DNA of 64,000 nucleotides from assembly GCF_030463535.1 (NCBI RefSeq), contig NC_132878.1:94963873-95027872 (forward strand). The letters are read 5' to 3'. The position numbers and the translations under genes are program-made. Positions within the stretch are counted from its first letter, which is position 1. Each line of letters opens with the position of its first letter. Source of the stretch: Salminus brasiliensis. Its lineage: Eukaryota; Chordata; Actinopteri; Characiformes; Bryconidae. Below are positions 35,161-47,130 of the stretch, one piece after another. Below the pieces are notes generated by a model. The model saw only the letters and a list, made by a program, of their open reading frames with translations. It had not been told where the DNA came from and did no database searches.

Positions 35161-36056
35161 GGGAAGGCTGCTGAAATAGTTGACTAATGGAAGTGTCAAA
35201 CCGTGAACCTCCAACCCTGCTGTTCCTCATTTAAAGGAACATCCAGCAGAACCGAAACTGAGCTGGAAAACAGGTTGATTCCAAAAAAACTAAACTATTA
35301 CATCAGAGTCTTGACTCGTTGTATTGACGCCCCAAAATGGACATAAACCCCGCCCACTAGAGAAAGATTTTCAAGGCTAAACACAACAGCTACGTCAGCA
35401 TTTAAAAAAATCATTGCTAGGCTGATTAGAGGAAGCACTGCTGAAGATATCCACATGTGGGGATCTGGGGAACACAGTCTGCCACAGGGAGTGGCAGGTG
35501 GGTGCTAGGCTAAAAGCTCCCCCAGATGACTGGCTACAATTTCTACAGCTAGCTAACAGTTGGCGCTATCCGTTAAGACGAAAGGCTACAGTGCTAAACT
35601 AGGCTATGCTATGCTACGTCGCTCCTGTGAGTCGTCACGGTGCTGTAAGCCAGCCAACCGGAGCCGAACTCGTGTATTTTCTTTCTGAGGTAAAGTAACA
35701 GGGTGGTAAAAATGTTTTTTAATCCACATTTGAGCATTTTTTTCGCCCCAAACAAAGTCTTACTATTGTAAAGTCTTACAAAGACTTACTATTTATACAC
35801 CAAACAACAACCAGGAGGTTTTAATCTTCTGCGGAATCTGGTGCCCTGATCGTAACATCTTAACAGCTCAGCATACCTCTGCAGGGTTTGAATGGCATCA
35901 TCTCTGGCTCAGCGAAATCATTTCCTGTATCACAGCCAGCCAGCTGTCCACAGGAGCGTGCCATCTGGACCAAACAGGAAGTGGTTCGAACCACAGACAG
36001 CAGCTTCCTCTCTAAGCTCACGCAGCTCTAAGCAGACCCTGAATGTTCAGGTACAT
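35161..36056. other. Spacer, no gene seen
   Basis: Non-coding; no repeat family recognised apart from general AT richness. Confidence 0.35.
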
Positions 36057-36165
36057 GGCATCTATATGGGTTAAGGGCCTTGCTCATAGGCCCAACTGTG
36101 ACTAGGCAGACCTGGGTTTTGAACCGCCCACCCAGTGATCAGTAGCCCACTAAGCCACTAATGCC
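36057..36165 (-). repeat. Diverged SINE-like fragment
   Basis: gttaagggccttgctcatag, then cccaactgtgac and tgggttttgaaccgcccac, follow the order of the antisense tRNA-type SINE but with many differences. Confidence 0.45.
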
Positions 36166-36417
36166 CTCATACCAAACCATTGTAGAGACCTGGTTCTCAA
36201 GAGTATTAATAGGGGGTTCGTCCATATCTGCTGTAGTGTTGACCTCTACACTAGATGTTGGAACACAAACACCAGTCCAACCCATCCTATCCCCTGGTTG
36301 CCAACCATGCTCCTGCTTCACCCAGGTAAGCACAAGATGGGCTCAAGCGTGTTGAGAACAAGGCTAGGCCTGGTAACCGCTGGCATTTAGTTCTGTAGTT
36401 CAATGCTTTCCTGTGGA

Positions 36418-37060
36418 GAGTATACACTGATTAGCCATAACATTAGTACCACTACATGGTGATGTAAAAAACACTGATTATCTTCTTCTACGGTGGGATC
36501 TACATATTAGGCAGCAAGCGAACGATCAGTTCCGAAGCAGGAAAAGAATCTGAGACACTTTGACAAGAAAGGTAAACGTATTTGTCACTGTACAGCAAAA
36601 TGTGTCCTCCGCATTTAACCCATCTGGTAGTGAACACACACTCACACACACACACGTGTTAGGGGCAGTGAGTACACACACACACCCAGAGCGGTGGGCA
36701 GCCAACTCCAGCGCCCGGGGAGCAGAGAGGGTAAAGGGCCTTGCTCAAGGGCCCAACAGTGGCAGCTTGCCGAGCCCGGGAATTGAACCCACAACCCTGT
36801 TATCAATAGCCCGGCGCTCTAACCGCTGAACCACCACTGCCCTAGAACCAATGTGACGGCTAGATGACTGGGTCAGAACATCTGCAAAACACCAGGCAGG
36901 CCTTGTGGGATGTTCCTGGTATGCAGTGGTCAGTACACTTAAGGACCAAGCCAGATATCACAGGACATCTTTAGGGACATCTCGAATGGACAGATCTTTT
37001 GTGGTGGCTTAAGGGGTACCTACTCAATATTTGCCAGGTGGTATTAATGTTATGGCAGTG
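36418..37060 (+). mobile_element. Tc1-like remnant split by a SINE
   Basis: The left end cactgattagccataacatt and the right end ggtggtattaatgttatggc are inverted repeats of one element. After the left end come ttaggcagcaagcgaacgat and gaatctgagacactttgaca; after the inserted SINE (36576-36843) come ggctagatgactgggtcaga and ggccttgtgggatgttcctg. The transposase middle is missing. Confidence 0.72.
36576..36843 (-). mobile_element. tRNA-derived SINE inserted in a Tc1 remnant
   Basis: Antisense copy of the 6899-7186 family, near full length. It starts with the tail complement tttgtcactgtacagc and ends with the head complement agcggttaga-type sequence and accactgccc. The flanking halves of the Tc1 remnant date it as the younger insertion. 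Confidence 0.8.
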
Positions 37061-38060
37061 TTTAACAACAGCAGAGGTCCTGAAGTATCTCTTCATGTCT
37101 TCTCCCTGCTCTCAACACACCTAATCCAACTCTTGAGCTAATTAACAATGTCATCATGAAGTCAATTGTACCTTGGATTACTGAGCAGAACTACAGAACA
37201 CCACATGCAAATCCACCAGGCACTACATTTCCCATAATGCCCCAGCAGCTAATGCTTTTTTAATTTCCCCTTGCACTAAATAATGCACATTAATAGGGGT
37301 TTCAAATGACATCAACCACACTACAGACAAGCTAATGATACAGCTAATAGCTGTATGCGTTGGTTAAGGCCTCTTATAACTGTATAGCTTATCAACATAC
37401 AGATTAGAGCACTGAAGCAAAGGCATCAGTTAGCTAGCAGCTACCTTAGCATAGGCTTTATTTATGGAAGCTGGTAATGCAGTTTCACATGCAGTTTTAT
37501 ACTACTACTACTAATAATAACTAGTCATATAGCATTATTAATATATTATCAGTATCAGTATAATAATATTATTATTAATGAATGATATTATTAGGCAAGT
37601 TCTGAGTGTTCCCCTATAAAACCAGCAGGCTAAAACACATAACCACACCGGAGGGTGGTCTGCGGCCTAGCGCAGGTTTAAAACCTAACCATGTGGTTCG
37701 GTCTGGTGTGTTCTACGCCCCCTCCGGGGTCTTGTGCATGTTATCAGTCACATTATCAGCCAGTAAAAGACGCAGGCAGCAAAAACAGCTGTGACTGGGT
37801 TTAGTGGGAGATGTAGAGACCTCCAGATTAAATGAATGGGTGAGAATCTGCTGTTGTTTTTTGAGTCCGTGTCTGGGGCACATGGCTGGTTAGCTCAGCT
37901 AGCGTGAGAGATACACCAGGAAGTGTAAGCTAGCGTGAGGACCCAGGCTAGCAAGTGTGCGCTAGCACATGTCCCGGCACTTCCTTTGCTCTACTTTTGG
38001 TCTACTGCTGCTGACAAAAGCCAACCCTGGACCAAGATGACCAAATGCAATACGTTGCAC
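37061..38060. other. Spacer, no gene seen
   Basis: AT-rich DNA with att/taat microsatellite-like text around 37500-37595 and repeated gctagc words (37430-37970). Open frames are short. Confidence 0.4.
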
Positions 38061-38065
38061 TAAGT

Positions 38066-38175
38066 ACACTATATGGACAAAAGTATTGAGACACCTCCTC
38101 ATTTATCACTAAATACAGATGTTTCATGCAGTGCCATTGAAACAGGTGTATATAATCAGGTGCTTGTCACCACAT
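38066..38175 (+). mobile_element. DNA-transposon end fragment
   Basis: acactatatggacaaaagta followed by cacctcctcatttatcacta and aacaggtgtatataatcagg resembles one end of a widespread fish non-autonomous element. The first 20 bases match the MITE ends elsewhere but the interior differs. Confidence 0.5.
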
Positions 38176-38540
38176 TTAAAAAACACCATTACCATTTAAA
38201 GCATGACTAATAAAATATAATACACCATATGAAAATTATTAAATAAATATTAAAAACTGGGATCGGCTGGAGCTCTCTAACTGGTGTTAGTGCATAAGAA
38301 GACTCCCTGGTTTTTAAATAAAAAACACTGTGATAACATTACATAACTCTCAGTGACCTAATTCCTGAACATCTGTAAAGAAAGGTACGTTGGTAAGTCC
38401 AGTTTATTCACCAGAACAATTTAGCATCTCATGATATTTGAGGATTTTAGTTTCAGTCAGGTTTGACCTACTTTATTTTTAAGGAACTGTGAAAAACGGT
38501 AATACCAGTGGATTAAATTACACACTTTACTGATGGTACC

Positions 38541-39165
38541 ATGATTACGAATGCTTTAATACTACATAACAGCCACCTTTTCCGTAGTCCTCACTCTTTT
38601 TATTAATGACTGTGATTCTGCAAAACCCAGTAGCTGTTCACTGTGACCTTTCTAAATGCTCTCGAACGCATAGTGTGAAATTTTGGATGATGTAAAATTA
38701 TATACTATATATACTATATATTATATACTATATTTTTATAGGAATGAATGAATGTATGATGCAATTTTTTTAAAATAATGAACAAATAAAGCTGTGAATT
38801 TGAACAAGATCACTACATGTCCAAATGTTTGTGGACACACAGGCAACGATTCTATATAAAGCCACGCTTGGTCAAATGGTTCTTTAGATACGGAGAAAAT
38901 CTCTTCTGAGATGGTCTTTATGCTGAAAAACATGATGCACTATATTTCCAAATGTTTGTGGACGCTTGTCTAATGATTGGATTGAGCTATTCTAGGTTGC
39001 ACCTGTTGCTGACACAGCTAGACATCAAAGACACATCAAAGGTTTTTGCTGGTTCCTGGTGCTGTTCGTTAGTGCTGTCTAATAATCAGGGAAGGCAGTT
39101 GAAATAGTTAATGAGTGATGATACCATGATTACTAATGCTTTAATAACACATAGCAGCTACTTTC
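38541..39165 (+). repeat. Diverged copy of the small gene's 3'UTR end, plus a local duplicate
   Basis: Bases 38580-38800 repeat the order of 34957-35150: ttaatgactgtgattctgca, cagtagctgttcactgtgac, gaatgaatgtatgatgca and aacaaataaagct. The bit that follows in the UTR (taatcagggaaggctgctga) reappears at about 39083. Within the copy, ttactaatgctttaata-type words occur twice (38545 and 39128). No coding exon copy was seen. Confidence 0.75.
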
Positions 39166-39674
39166 TAAAATGCATTGTTCATGAAAATTGAACATTTGTA
39201 TCCCAGAATTACTGCGGCTGGTGTGAAGAGGTTGGACAGTGGTGGTGTAGAAGTAAGTAGTGAATGTTTTTGGTAGAAGCACTCGTGCAAATGTCAGAAT
39301 ACAGACAAATGTAGGAAACAAGCCTTTGAAATGATCCAGCCTTATTCAGAAACCCTGTTCAGGAGGAAGCTGTGTGCTGGAAGATCAAACACAATGAGTT
39401 CTGCTACAATGAGGCTCTTTTTTATCTTCTTAACTTTTGAAAAATGAAAGTAACTAAGTTTTTTTTTGTAATTATGTGAAGAAAGTGTTTACGTGTGTTA
39501 AAATAAAGAGCTTAATAATTTGTGTCCAGCACTAATAGTTAATATGGGTCTTTGTTTTACTGACTGAAGATTAGTTCTAGGGACTAATCTTCTCTAATCA
39601 GATGCTGATGGTCATTACCGTCACCAGCTGTCATTACCATCACAACAACGATCTGACCAATCTGAACTTTTTTA
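39166..39674. other. Spacer, no gene seen
   Basis: Non-coding. It contains aataaagagc at 39503, but nothing else that suggests a gene end. Confidence 0.35.
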
Positions 39675-39826
39675 ATGGCCCTACACTGTTAAAAACAGAA
39701 GATCCTTGAGGAACCTTTGGAGGTTCTTCAGTTTGAAACTGTGAAGGAACCACTTAAGATGCTTTGAGGAACTGAAGAAGCTCCAAAAGTTCCTCAAGGA
39801 TCTTCTCTGTTTAACAGTGTAGGCCA
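39675..39826. mobile_element. Palindromic MITE of about 150 bp
   Basis: The ends atggccctacactgtt and aacagtgtaggccat are inverted repeats. They continue inward through cagaagatccttgaggaac and its complement, to a centre near 39750. The inner word ggttcttcagtttgaaactg relates it to the aaggttctt family of the 19975-21510 array. Confidence 0.85.
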
Positions 39827-39904
39827 TGGATTTCCTGGCATTACCCCACAGCTAGTATACGTTCTTCAGAAATACGTGTATGGAATAATGTGAACGTTCT
39901 GTTG

Positions 39905-40480
39905 AGCGTTTGTCTCTGATGAAATTATTCACTTTTACACACTTTCTCGCATGGCTGACATGTGCCCCCCAGTCACTCTTTGTTTCCATGGTTTCAGGTG
40001 TGTCGTGCCTGCCCCTGATCTGTCATGTCTGCCTCTGTTTTGTGTCACCATGTGCTCCCAAGCACGTGGCTCTGTTTGTGTCTTGTCAGTTCAAGCCCCT
40101 CCTGTCATTAGTGTTCCCACCTGTGTCTCCTCTCTAGCCACGCCCCCTTGTTAGTCCCAGGTCTTTGTTGTATGTCCCTTGTTAGTCTGTGTATAACTAC
40201 CGCTTTGTCTCAGCCTTCCTTTGTCTGGTTTTGTGTGTGATCATGTTGGTATGTGTTCATGTCACACACATTTTATTTCTTAATGATTTGATCACTTTTT
40301 TATTTATTTATTTTTTATTAATTATTAGAGCAAAACAGTTAGTCTGGGTTGGGGATGAGGCCAAAATAGTCCCAAAATATAGATTTTGGGGCATATCTTT
40401 TTAATGTATGTAATACCTCAGCTATTTTATTTTGTAATTAATTATTTATGACCTGGAGACATTAAAAAATCTCCCTAACT
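39905..40480. other. Possible LTR or other repeat fragment, no gene
   Basis: tgtcatgtctgcctctgttt, agccacgcccccttgttagt and gtgtataactaccgctttgt look like a dispersed fish repeat with promoter-like elements, but I could not find a second copy in the window. The rest is AT-rich. Confidence 0.25.
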
Positions 40481-40734
40481 GGAAAATTACTCAATATGTC
40501 TTCACTCTCCAAATTGCTAAATCCCTCTGAAGGTATTCAGTACAGTATGCATGGAGAGGGAGCAGAGACGAAACAGCAGTGGCCTCCCCTGCGGCCCCAC
40601 AGTCGTCCTCTCTCCTTAATTTCCTCTCAGTTTCCTCTTGGCCTGCCATGGGCCGGGGGGCTGAACTGTCTAGACATCATACCAATGGGTTCTGACTGTT
40701 TCTGCATGCTGGGTGATTGGAAAAGGCCATGCAT

Positions 40735-41060
40735 GTTTCTACTGCGCACACTGCGGCGAGGCTGGTGATGTCACAGCACGCCCTCCCGCCCCCTCCGTGC
40801 CACACTTTTCCGACTTCTTTGGGTCACGTGTACTTCTGTAAATTCCCTCTTTGCCGTGACTCCTCCCCCTTCCTCTCTGCCCTCCCGCATCACTGGGCAA
40901 TTTGGTCAAAAATGAGCGAAAAAAAAAAATTCCGCCGGGGTGGCTCAGAGAGGCAGGCTTAGAACATGAACCTGAGAGCCGGGCTCCTATTGGCTGGCCT
41001 GGTGATGCGTCAGGATGTTGTGTCTGTTTTGAGCCATGGAGACTAAAGGAAGGGGATCAC
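40735..41060. promoter_or_regulatory. GC-rich block with factor-site words, possible cis-regulatory element
   Basis: Stands out from AT-rich flanks. It holds tgatgtcacagcac, cgccccctccg, an E-box tcacgtgt at about 40824, cctattggctgg (inverted CCAAT) at about 40987 and gatgcgtcag. It has no repeat copy in the window and no exon structure. Enhancer or a cryptic promoter are both possible. Confidence 0.3.
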
Positions 41061-41194
41061 ACATTGGCGGAGTGGGCTGATGACACTGATGACGACTAAA
41101 AAAAAAGAAGTAAAGCTCCCCTAGAAAAATAGCCGGCAATATGCAGACAGTAGAGGCCTTGAGTTCTGTTGGTGTCCAGCATTTAGTGGTGAGA

Positions 41195-41870
41195 GAATTG
41201 ACTTCTATAGAAGCTGAAGTATCAACTTAAGCTTTTTACTCCAGTAAAAGTGTAAAAGTACTGGTTTCAGAACGACTTCAGGTAGAAAAGTAAAAGTAAT
41301 GGAAGGAAAACAAAGGCCGAAAACTTGTAAAGCTGCAGAAAGTCAGACTTCAGAGGCGTGTGATCAATAAGCTTTATTGGAATGTAAATGTGATCAGTAA
41401 GCTTTATTGGAATGTAAATGTGGGGCTCAGTCGGGACGTTTCACTGCAGCTCTCTTGAGTCTCTGCCACGGACACAGTCTTCATACTAGACTACAGACGT
41501 CTGCTGTGAGCTCGCTGGAGAGTGACGGGACGTGTGCAGGTGTGATGATCTCTTATAAACCAATAGGGAGTCAGAATGGAGTCTGTTTATACTTCTCATC
41601 CAATCAGGATCAGACTCACACTTTCCGGATGGAGAGATTGATCTGGATAAATAAATAAATAAACAAAAGGGAATGAAAGAGGAGGAACGAGGCTGATTTT
41701 AGAATGTAAGGAGGAGAAAGTTCAGATAATTGGGTGAAAATGTAAGAAGTAGAAGTAAAAAGTCTGAAAAATGAATAATTACTGCAGTAAAGTTTAGATA
41801 AACAACATTTCTACTGAAGTAAAGTATCAAAGTAATTATACTGAGATACTCGACACCTCTGGTAGAGAAT
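41195..41870. mobile_element. Inverted relative of the composite repeat at 22815-24090
   Basis: Reverse-complement order of the same words: actccagtaaaagtgtaaaa, aagctttattggaatgtaaa (about two copies), ggggctcagtcgggacgttt, tctgccacggacacagtctt, tcatccaatcaggatcagac, ctactgaagtaaagtatcaa. It lacks the SINE and most of the 30-bp units, so it shows the older structure. Confidence 0.85.
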
Positions 41871-42835
41871 GAACCTATAAATGACCAGCCTGATTCATCT
41901 CATAGCAATATTGGACTTTCTGTGATTTCTCTGATCTGGGTTAGACAAAAAACTATCAAAATCATAAATGGTCAAAAATAGACATACATCTACTTAGATG
42001 ATCAATTCAGTGGTGCTTAAAAGCCCTGAATTGTCTTTAAACTTGCCAAGACCAAGACCTCTCAACGTCCTGCTAGTGATCATGATGGACTACAGCTGGT
42101 ACATCTTCTATGTACCCATATAAAAAGGGTCTGTTCAACAGCAATTATTGGATTGGCCATCACACAGTACAATGGGAAGGTCCAAAGAGCTCAGAGCAGA
42201 TCTGAGAAGGATGATCGGATGATGATTGATGGAGTAAAGGTGAGGACTTTACCTTTATCAGATGGTGAGGATGGCAATAACTGTTGTTTAACTGATATCA
42301 TACAATTTCCAGATTATTATTAGATTTAACTGCTATTAAATTTGTGAATTTTAGTATTTGGTAAAATAATTAATTTAATTTGATGTAACTTGGCTAAATG
42401 GCTAAATGGCTAAAGTAAATCTTAAAACCAACAAAATAAAATTCCCCAAAATGATTGAATTTCACCCTGCATGAAACTATTTTCTGAATAATACTAAAGG
42501 AATTAATTAAATTGTGAGAACTGCTGTTGATCCGTCTCAGTCGGTCAGCATCGGGTCAGCGGCAGAGGACAGCAGGGCCAGCAGACTTCAGCAGCACGTG
42601 CCCGTCCCCCCTGCACTGCCGTGCTGATGTGTGGGAGACTGCCCCTGGCCTGCAGCATTGTGACATGTCTGGAGCTCTGTCTGGAACACACTGAGACCCA
42701 CTGTGTCACCCCGGACCAACACACACTCACACACACACAAATACAGACACACACACACACACACTGAAGCTGACAGTGAGGTACAGATGGAAAGACAAAG
42801 GAGACATGCTTCTCTGCTCAGATAGCAACCAACAT
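41871..42835. other. Spacer with a Tc1 start fragment, no gene
   Basis: At about 42173 the text atgggaaggtccaaagagct encodes MGRSKEL, which is like the start of Tc1 transposases, and fades after about 20 codons. A (CA)n block lies at 42720-42765. The minus-strand frames of 71-100 codons (42545-42999) run over (CA)n and the following minisatellite. Confidence 0.4.
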
Positions 42836-43880
42836 GGTACCACAGCAACCACTTGGAAACATCCAAGCAACCACCTGAGACACCTTAAAACCATAGCAGC
42901 TGCCATGCAACGTCTTAGCAACCACCATGCAACACCATAGCAACCACCTAGCAAGACCATAGCTCCTATCGGAGACCCACCTAATAGCACCATAATCATA
43001 ATAAATAATTAAATTGCCTAGAAAGCTCCTACTAATACTTCAGTAACCACTTAGCAACCCTATGACAACTCAACAACACCATAGCAACTCTGTAACCACC
43101 TGAGATACCATAGCAATCACCTACCAACACTTTACTGACCACAAAGCATACCACAGCAGCCCCCCACTGTAGTAATCACTAAGCAACTCTATTACAACTA
43201 CCTAGCAACATAATAGTATTCACTTAGAGACCATAGCAACCATATATTAATGCCATAACAACCACCTAACTACACCAAAGCACTTATCTAACAACTACAT
43301 AGCAACACTATAGCAACCACCTGGGATACCATAGAAAACACCTAGCAACATCACAGAGTGTCTAGAAACCACCTACCAACACTTTCCAAACTATTAAGCA
43401 ACTCCATTACAACTACCTAGCAACCTGATAACGTCCATTAAGCAACACCATAGCAACCATATGGTAATGCCATAACAACGACCTAGCAACGCTAGCAACC
43501 ACCTAGCAATCCCCTACTGTAGTAATCACTAAGTCACTCAACTCCATTACAACTACCTAGCAACATAACAGCATCCACTTATCAACATCATAGCAACCAT
43601 ATAGTAATGCCATATCAACTACGTAGCAACATTAAAGCACCCATCTGACATTTACATTGCAACACTACAGCAACCACCTGGGATATCATAGCAATCCCCT
43701 AGCAACATAACAGAGACTGTCTAGAAACCACCTAGCAACATTTTACCAACCACTAAGCAACTCCATAATACCCACCTGGGATATCATAGCAAAGACTTAG
43801 CAACTGCTTAGAAACCACCTAGCAACCACTTAGCGACACCATAGGAACTACCTGATATACCACATAGCAACAGCCTAGCA
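42836..43880. repeat. Minisatellite of catagcaaccacctagcaac units, block 1
   Basis: Degenerate units of roughly 20 to 40 bp built from gcaaccacctagcaac and ccatagcaac. Higher-order units recur, for example those with cacctgggataccatagc. No coding function is seen; minus-strand frames are by-products. Confidence 0.92.
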
Positions 43881-44454
43881 ACTATCTCACAGTTGGAACC
43901 AATTACATTGTGTTTTCTTGAGAAAATGCACTTTCCAGCGCTACGTCTCCGGGGAAATTCACCACTCCACCCCCTAAGGCACCAAAGAGCAGCTTTTAGG
44001 CAATAAAATAATCCTCTTGGAGCGGACCGGTAGACACGCTTTCCATTAACTGCTGTGAAGTTCTGAATATTCTGAAGATAAGAAGGTTTCCCTATAGCAC
44101 AAAGAACCACAAGGCTCGGACATCCTCTCCCAAACCCCGTATCAGCCCCACCCTGCCCATCAACACAGCCCTCGCTGAAGTAGGCCGGCCGCCATGTTCT
44201 TGCACTAATCTGCTGTCTGTGTTTCTCTCTCTCTATTTTTTTTTTTTTGTCCGGATTTTCTGAAAGCTGCTTATCACCAGATCCAAAGGTTGCTGACCAT
44301 GCTGCGCTCTGTTTGTGACACCACAGTGTTTTGAAGATGTTTCTGCAGGTTGTTAATGAAAATGTCCTGTTTTTGAGGGTCTGTTACTGTTGGTCAGACA
44401 CGGGGAATGTTCAGTCTCAAGATATCAGCACTCTTTAACAAGGGGCTTCTTTAG
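43881..44454. other. Non-repeat island between two minisatellite blocks
   Basis: About 570 bases with no caaccacc units. It holds a T-run near 44240 and a CpG-containing patch (ccagcgctacgtctccgggg). No exon was recognised. Confidence 0.6.
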
Positions 44455-46185
44455 GTTTGCAACATATTAGCATCCACTTAGCAACATCATATCAACCATA
44501 AAGTAATGCCATAACAACCCTAAAGCACCCTAACAACTATATAGCAAAACTACCCACTACCAGCACCCACCTGGAATACCATTGCAAGCACCTAGCAACA
44601 CTAAAGCACCCGCCTAACAACTGTGTAGCAACACTATAGCAACCACCTGGAATACCATACCAAGCACCTAGCAATATCACAGAGACTGACTAGAAACCAC
44701 CTACCAACACCATAGTAACCACTGAGCAACTCTATTAAAACTACCTAGCAACATATTAACATCCACCTACCAATGTCATTGCAACCATAAAGCAATGCCT
44801 TAACGACCACCTAGCACACCATAAAGCACTCATCAAACACCTATGAAGTACAACTATAGCAACCACCTGGGATACCATAGCAAGCACCTAGCAACACTAA
44901 AGCACCTGCCTAACAACCGTGTAGCAAAACTATAGCAACCACCTGGGATACCATAGCAAGCACCTAGCACCATCACAGAGACTGTCTAGAAACTACCTAC
45001 CAACACTGTAGTGTCTAACTATCAACACCATTACAACTACCTAGCAACATATTAGTATCCATTAAGCAACATCATAGCAATGCTACAGCACCCCTTACAA
45101 CTACATAGCACAACTATAGCAACCACCTGGGATACCATTGCAAGCACCTAGCAACACTAAAGCACCCACCTAACAACTGTGTAGCAAAACTATAGCAACC
45201 ACCTGGAATAGTATTGCTAGCACCTAGCAACACTAAAGCACCCGCCTAACAACTATGTAGCAAAACTAAAGAGACCACCTGGGATACCATAGCAAGCACC
45301 TAGCACCACCACAGAGACTGTCTAGAAACCACCTACCAACACTGTAGTAACCATTAAGCAAATTGATTCAAACTACCTAGCTATATGATAGCATCCACTT
45401 AGCAACCTCATATCAACCACCTACCAACACTGTAGTAACCACTAAGCAACACCATTACAACTACCAAGCAACATATTAGTATCCATTAAGCAACATCATA
45501 GCAACCGCATAGTAAGGCTATAACAACCACCTAGCAATGCTACAGCACCCCTTACAACTACGTAGCACAACTATAGCAACCACCTGGGATACCACTGCAA
45601 GCACCTAGCAACACTAAAGCACCCGCCAAACAACTATGTGGCAAAACTATAGCAACCACCTGGAATAACATTGCTAGCACCTAGCAACACTAAAGCACCC
45701 GCCTAACAACTATGTAGAAAAACTATAGAAACCACCTGGGATACCATAACAAGCACCTAGCACCACCACAGAGACTGTCTAGAAACCACCTACCAACACT
45801 GTAGTAACCATTAAGCAAATTGATTCAAACTACCTAGCTATATGATAGCATCCACTTAGCAACCTCATATCAACCTTATAGCTACGCCATAACAACCACC
45901 TAGCAACACTACATCACCTGTTTAACAACTATATAGCAACACTATAGCAACCACCTAGGATACCATGGATACCAACAGGATCCTAGCAACACCACAGAGA
46001 CTGTTTAGAAACCACCTACCAACACCATAGTAACCACTAAGCAACTCCATTACAACCACCTAGCAGCACTTTTCTGACCACTAAGCAACTGGGTACCATA
46101 GCAATTACTTAGCAACACCATAGCAACCACCTATCAACTGCTTAGAAACCATCTAGATACCACCTAGCACAACCATAGCAACTAT
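44455..46185. repeat. Minisatellite of caaccacctagcaac units, block 2, with higher-order copies
   Basis: Same units as block 1. Longer segments repeat almost exactly: aagcaaattgattcaaacta with cctagctatatgatagcatc occurs at about 45355 and again at about 45813, giving a higher-order period of about 458 bp. Confidence 0.92.
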
Positions 46186-46320
46186 TTTGTAGATTCAAGG
46201 TTATTGTGTGGAAGAAAAGGTCCTGTGTAGCACTACAGAGGTTCTACTATTGGTACCTGTCAAAGAACCCTTTAAGTGCTACATAGGAACCTGTCTGATG
46301 AGAGTGTATTAAGAAGGACA
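46186..46320. mobile_element. Fragment of the aaggttctt-type MITE
   Basis: Contains gaggttctactattggtacc, gtcaaagaaccctttaagtg and cataggaacctgtctgatga, like the 16879-17010 fragment. Confidence 0.45.
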
Positions 46321-46920
46321 GCAGTTAAAGTGGGCAGGAGCGAATCGCTTCTGTAAACTGCATAATGTTAATATGGCTAATATGATAATAATAATATGAC
46401 AGAAGGTCTGACACTGTATTTCCTTCAGTGTTAGCCCGGGCTTAGCCTACAGTAGCTGACCATAAACTGGACTGGCAGCCTACAATGTGCCTAATCTTCT
46501 TACAGAGTATGAGCTAATGCTAACAACATGTTCATGGCTGAGTGAATGACCTGCTGACAGAAATGCTAATCTGGCTAACAGAGCAGTAGTGACCACATTG
46601 TCTCATCTGCAAGTTGCATGACCTCATATGCTGCCATATGAGCTCACATTTAATATTACACACATTCAGATTGTACAGTAGCAGTGAAGGCCACGGTCCG
46701 GCTCCTGACCCATACGCTGTCCTATCCAGACCACAGAGGCAAATTAATGATATTCTAGTGTTTACGGTACAGTTTTAACGGCCCAGTAAACTCACTGACC
46801 AGTCACATGCGCTGTCAATATCACACATGACACCACTCAGCCAATCAGATCTGTGCATGGTGATGACTTAAGTGAGGGACCCACATACAGGGAATACACA
46901 AAGGCCTGAGGTCTTCAGTT
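46321..46920. other. Spacer, no gene seen
   Basis: Non-coding, with no repeat I could match. Confidence 0.35.
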
Positions 46921-46924
46921 CGGG

Positions 46925-47130
46925 TCATGTTGCTTCGCCATCAGCAGCCGGAGCCTGAGAGAGCACAATGGACAGCCATGCTCTCTCTGGGTGGGTAGAC
47001 GCCGCTCTCTCTCCTCCACACCGCCCGGTGTGAAGCTGGCCGGCACAGGCGTCAGAGCTGGGGATCCGGCGCCATCCTCAGAGCGCGTCGGCTGCCTTGT
47101 GATGCTGCGTTGGCGGTACTTCTCCTAGCG
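46925..47130 (+). repeat. Interspersed repeat with gccatcagcagccgga core
   Basis: Matches 9335-9540: tgcttcgccatcagcagccg, gagagagcacaatgg, gtgtgaagctggccggcaca and cagagcgcgtcggctgcct. It is the more GC-rich and better kept copy. Confidence 0.65.

Noticed and set aside
42545..42999. Minus-strand frames of 71-92 codons
   Set aside because: They cross a (CA)n run and the start of the caaccacc minisatellite; composition is repeat-driven.
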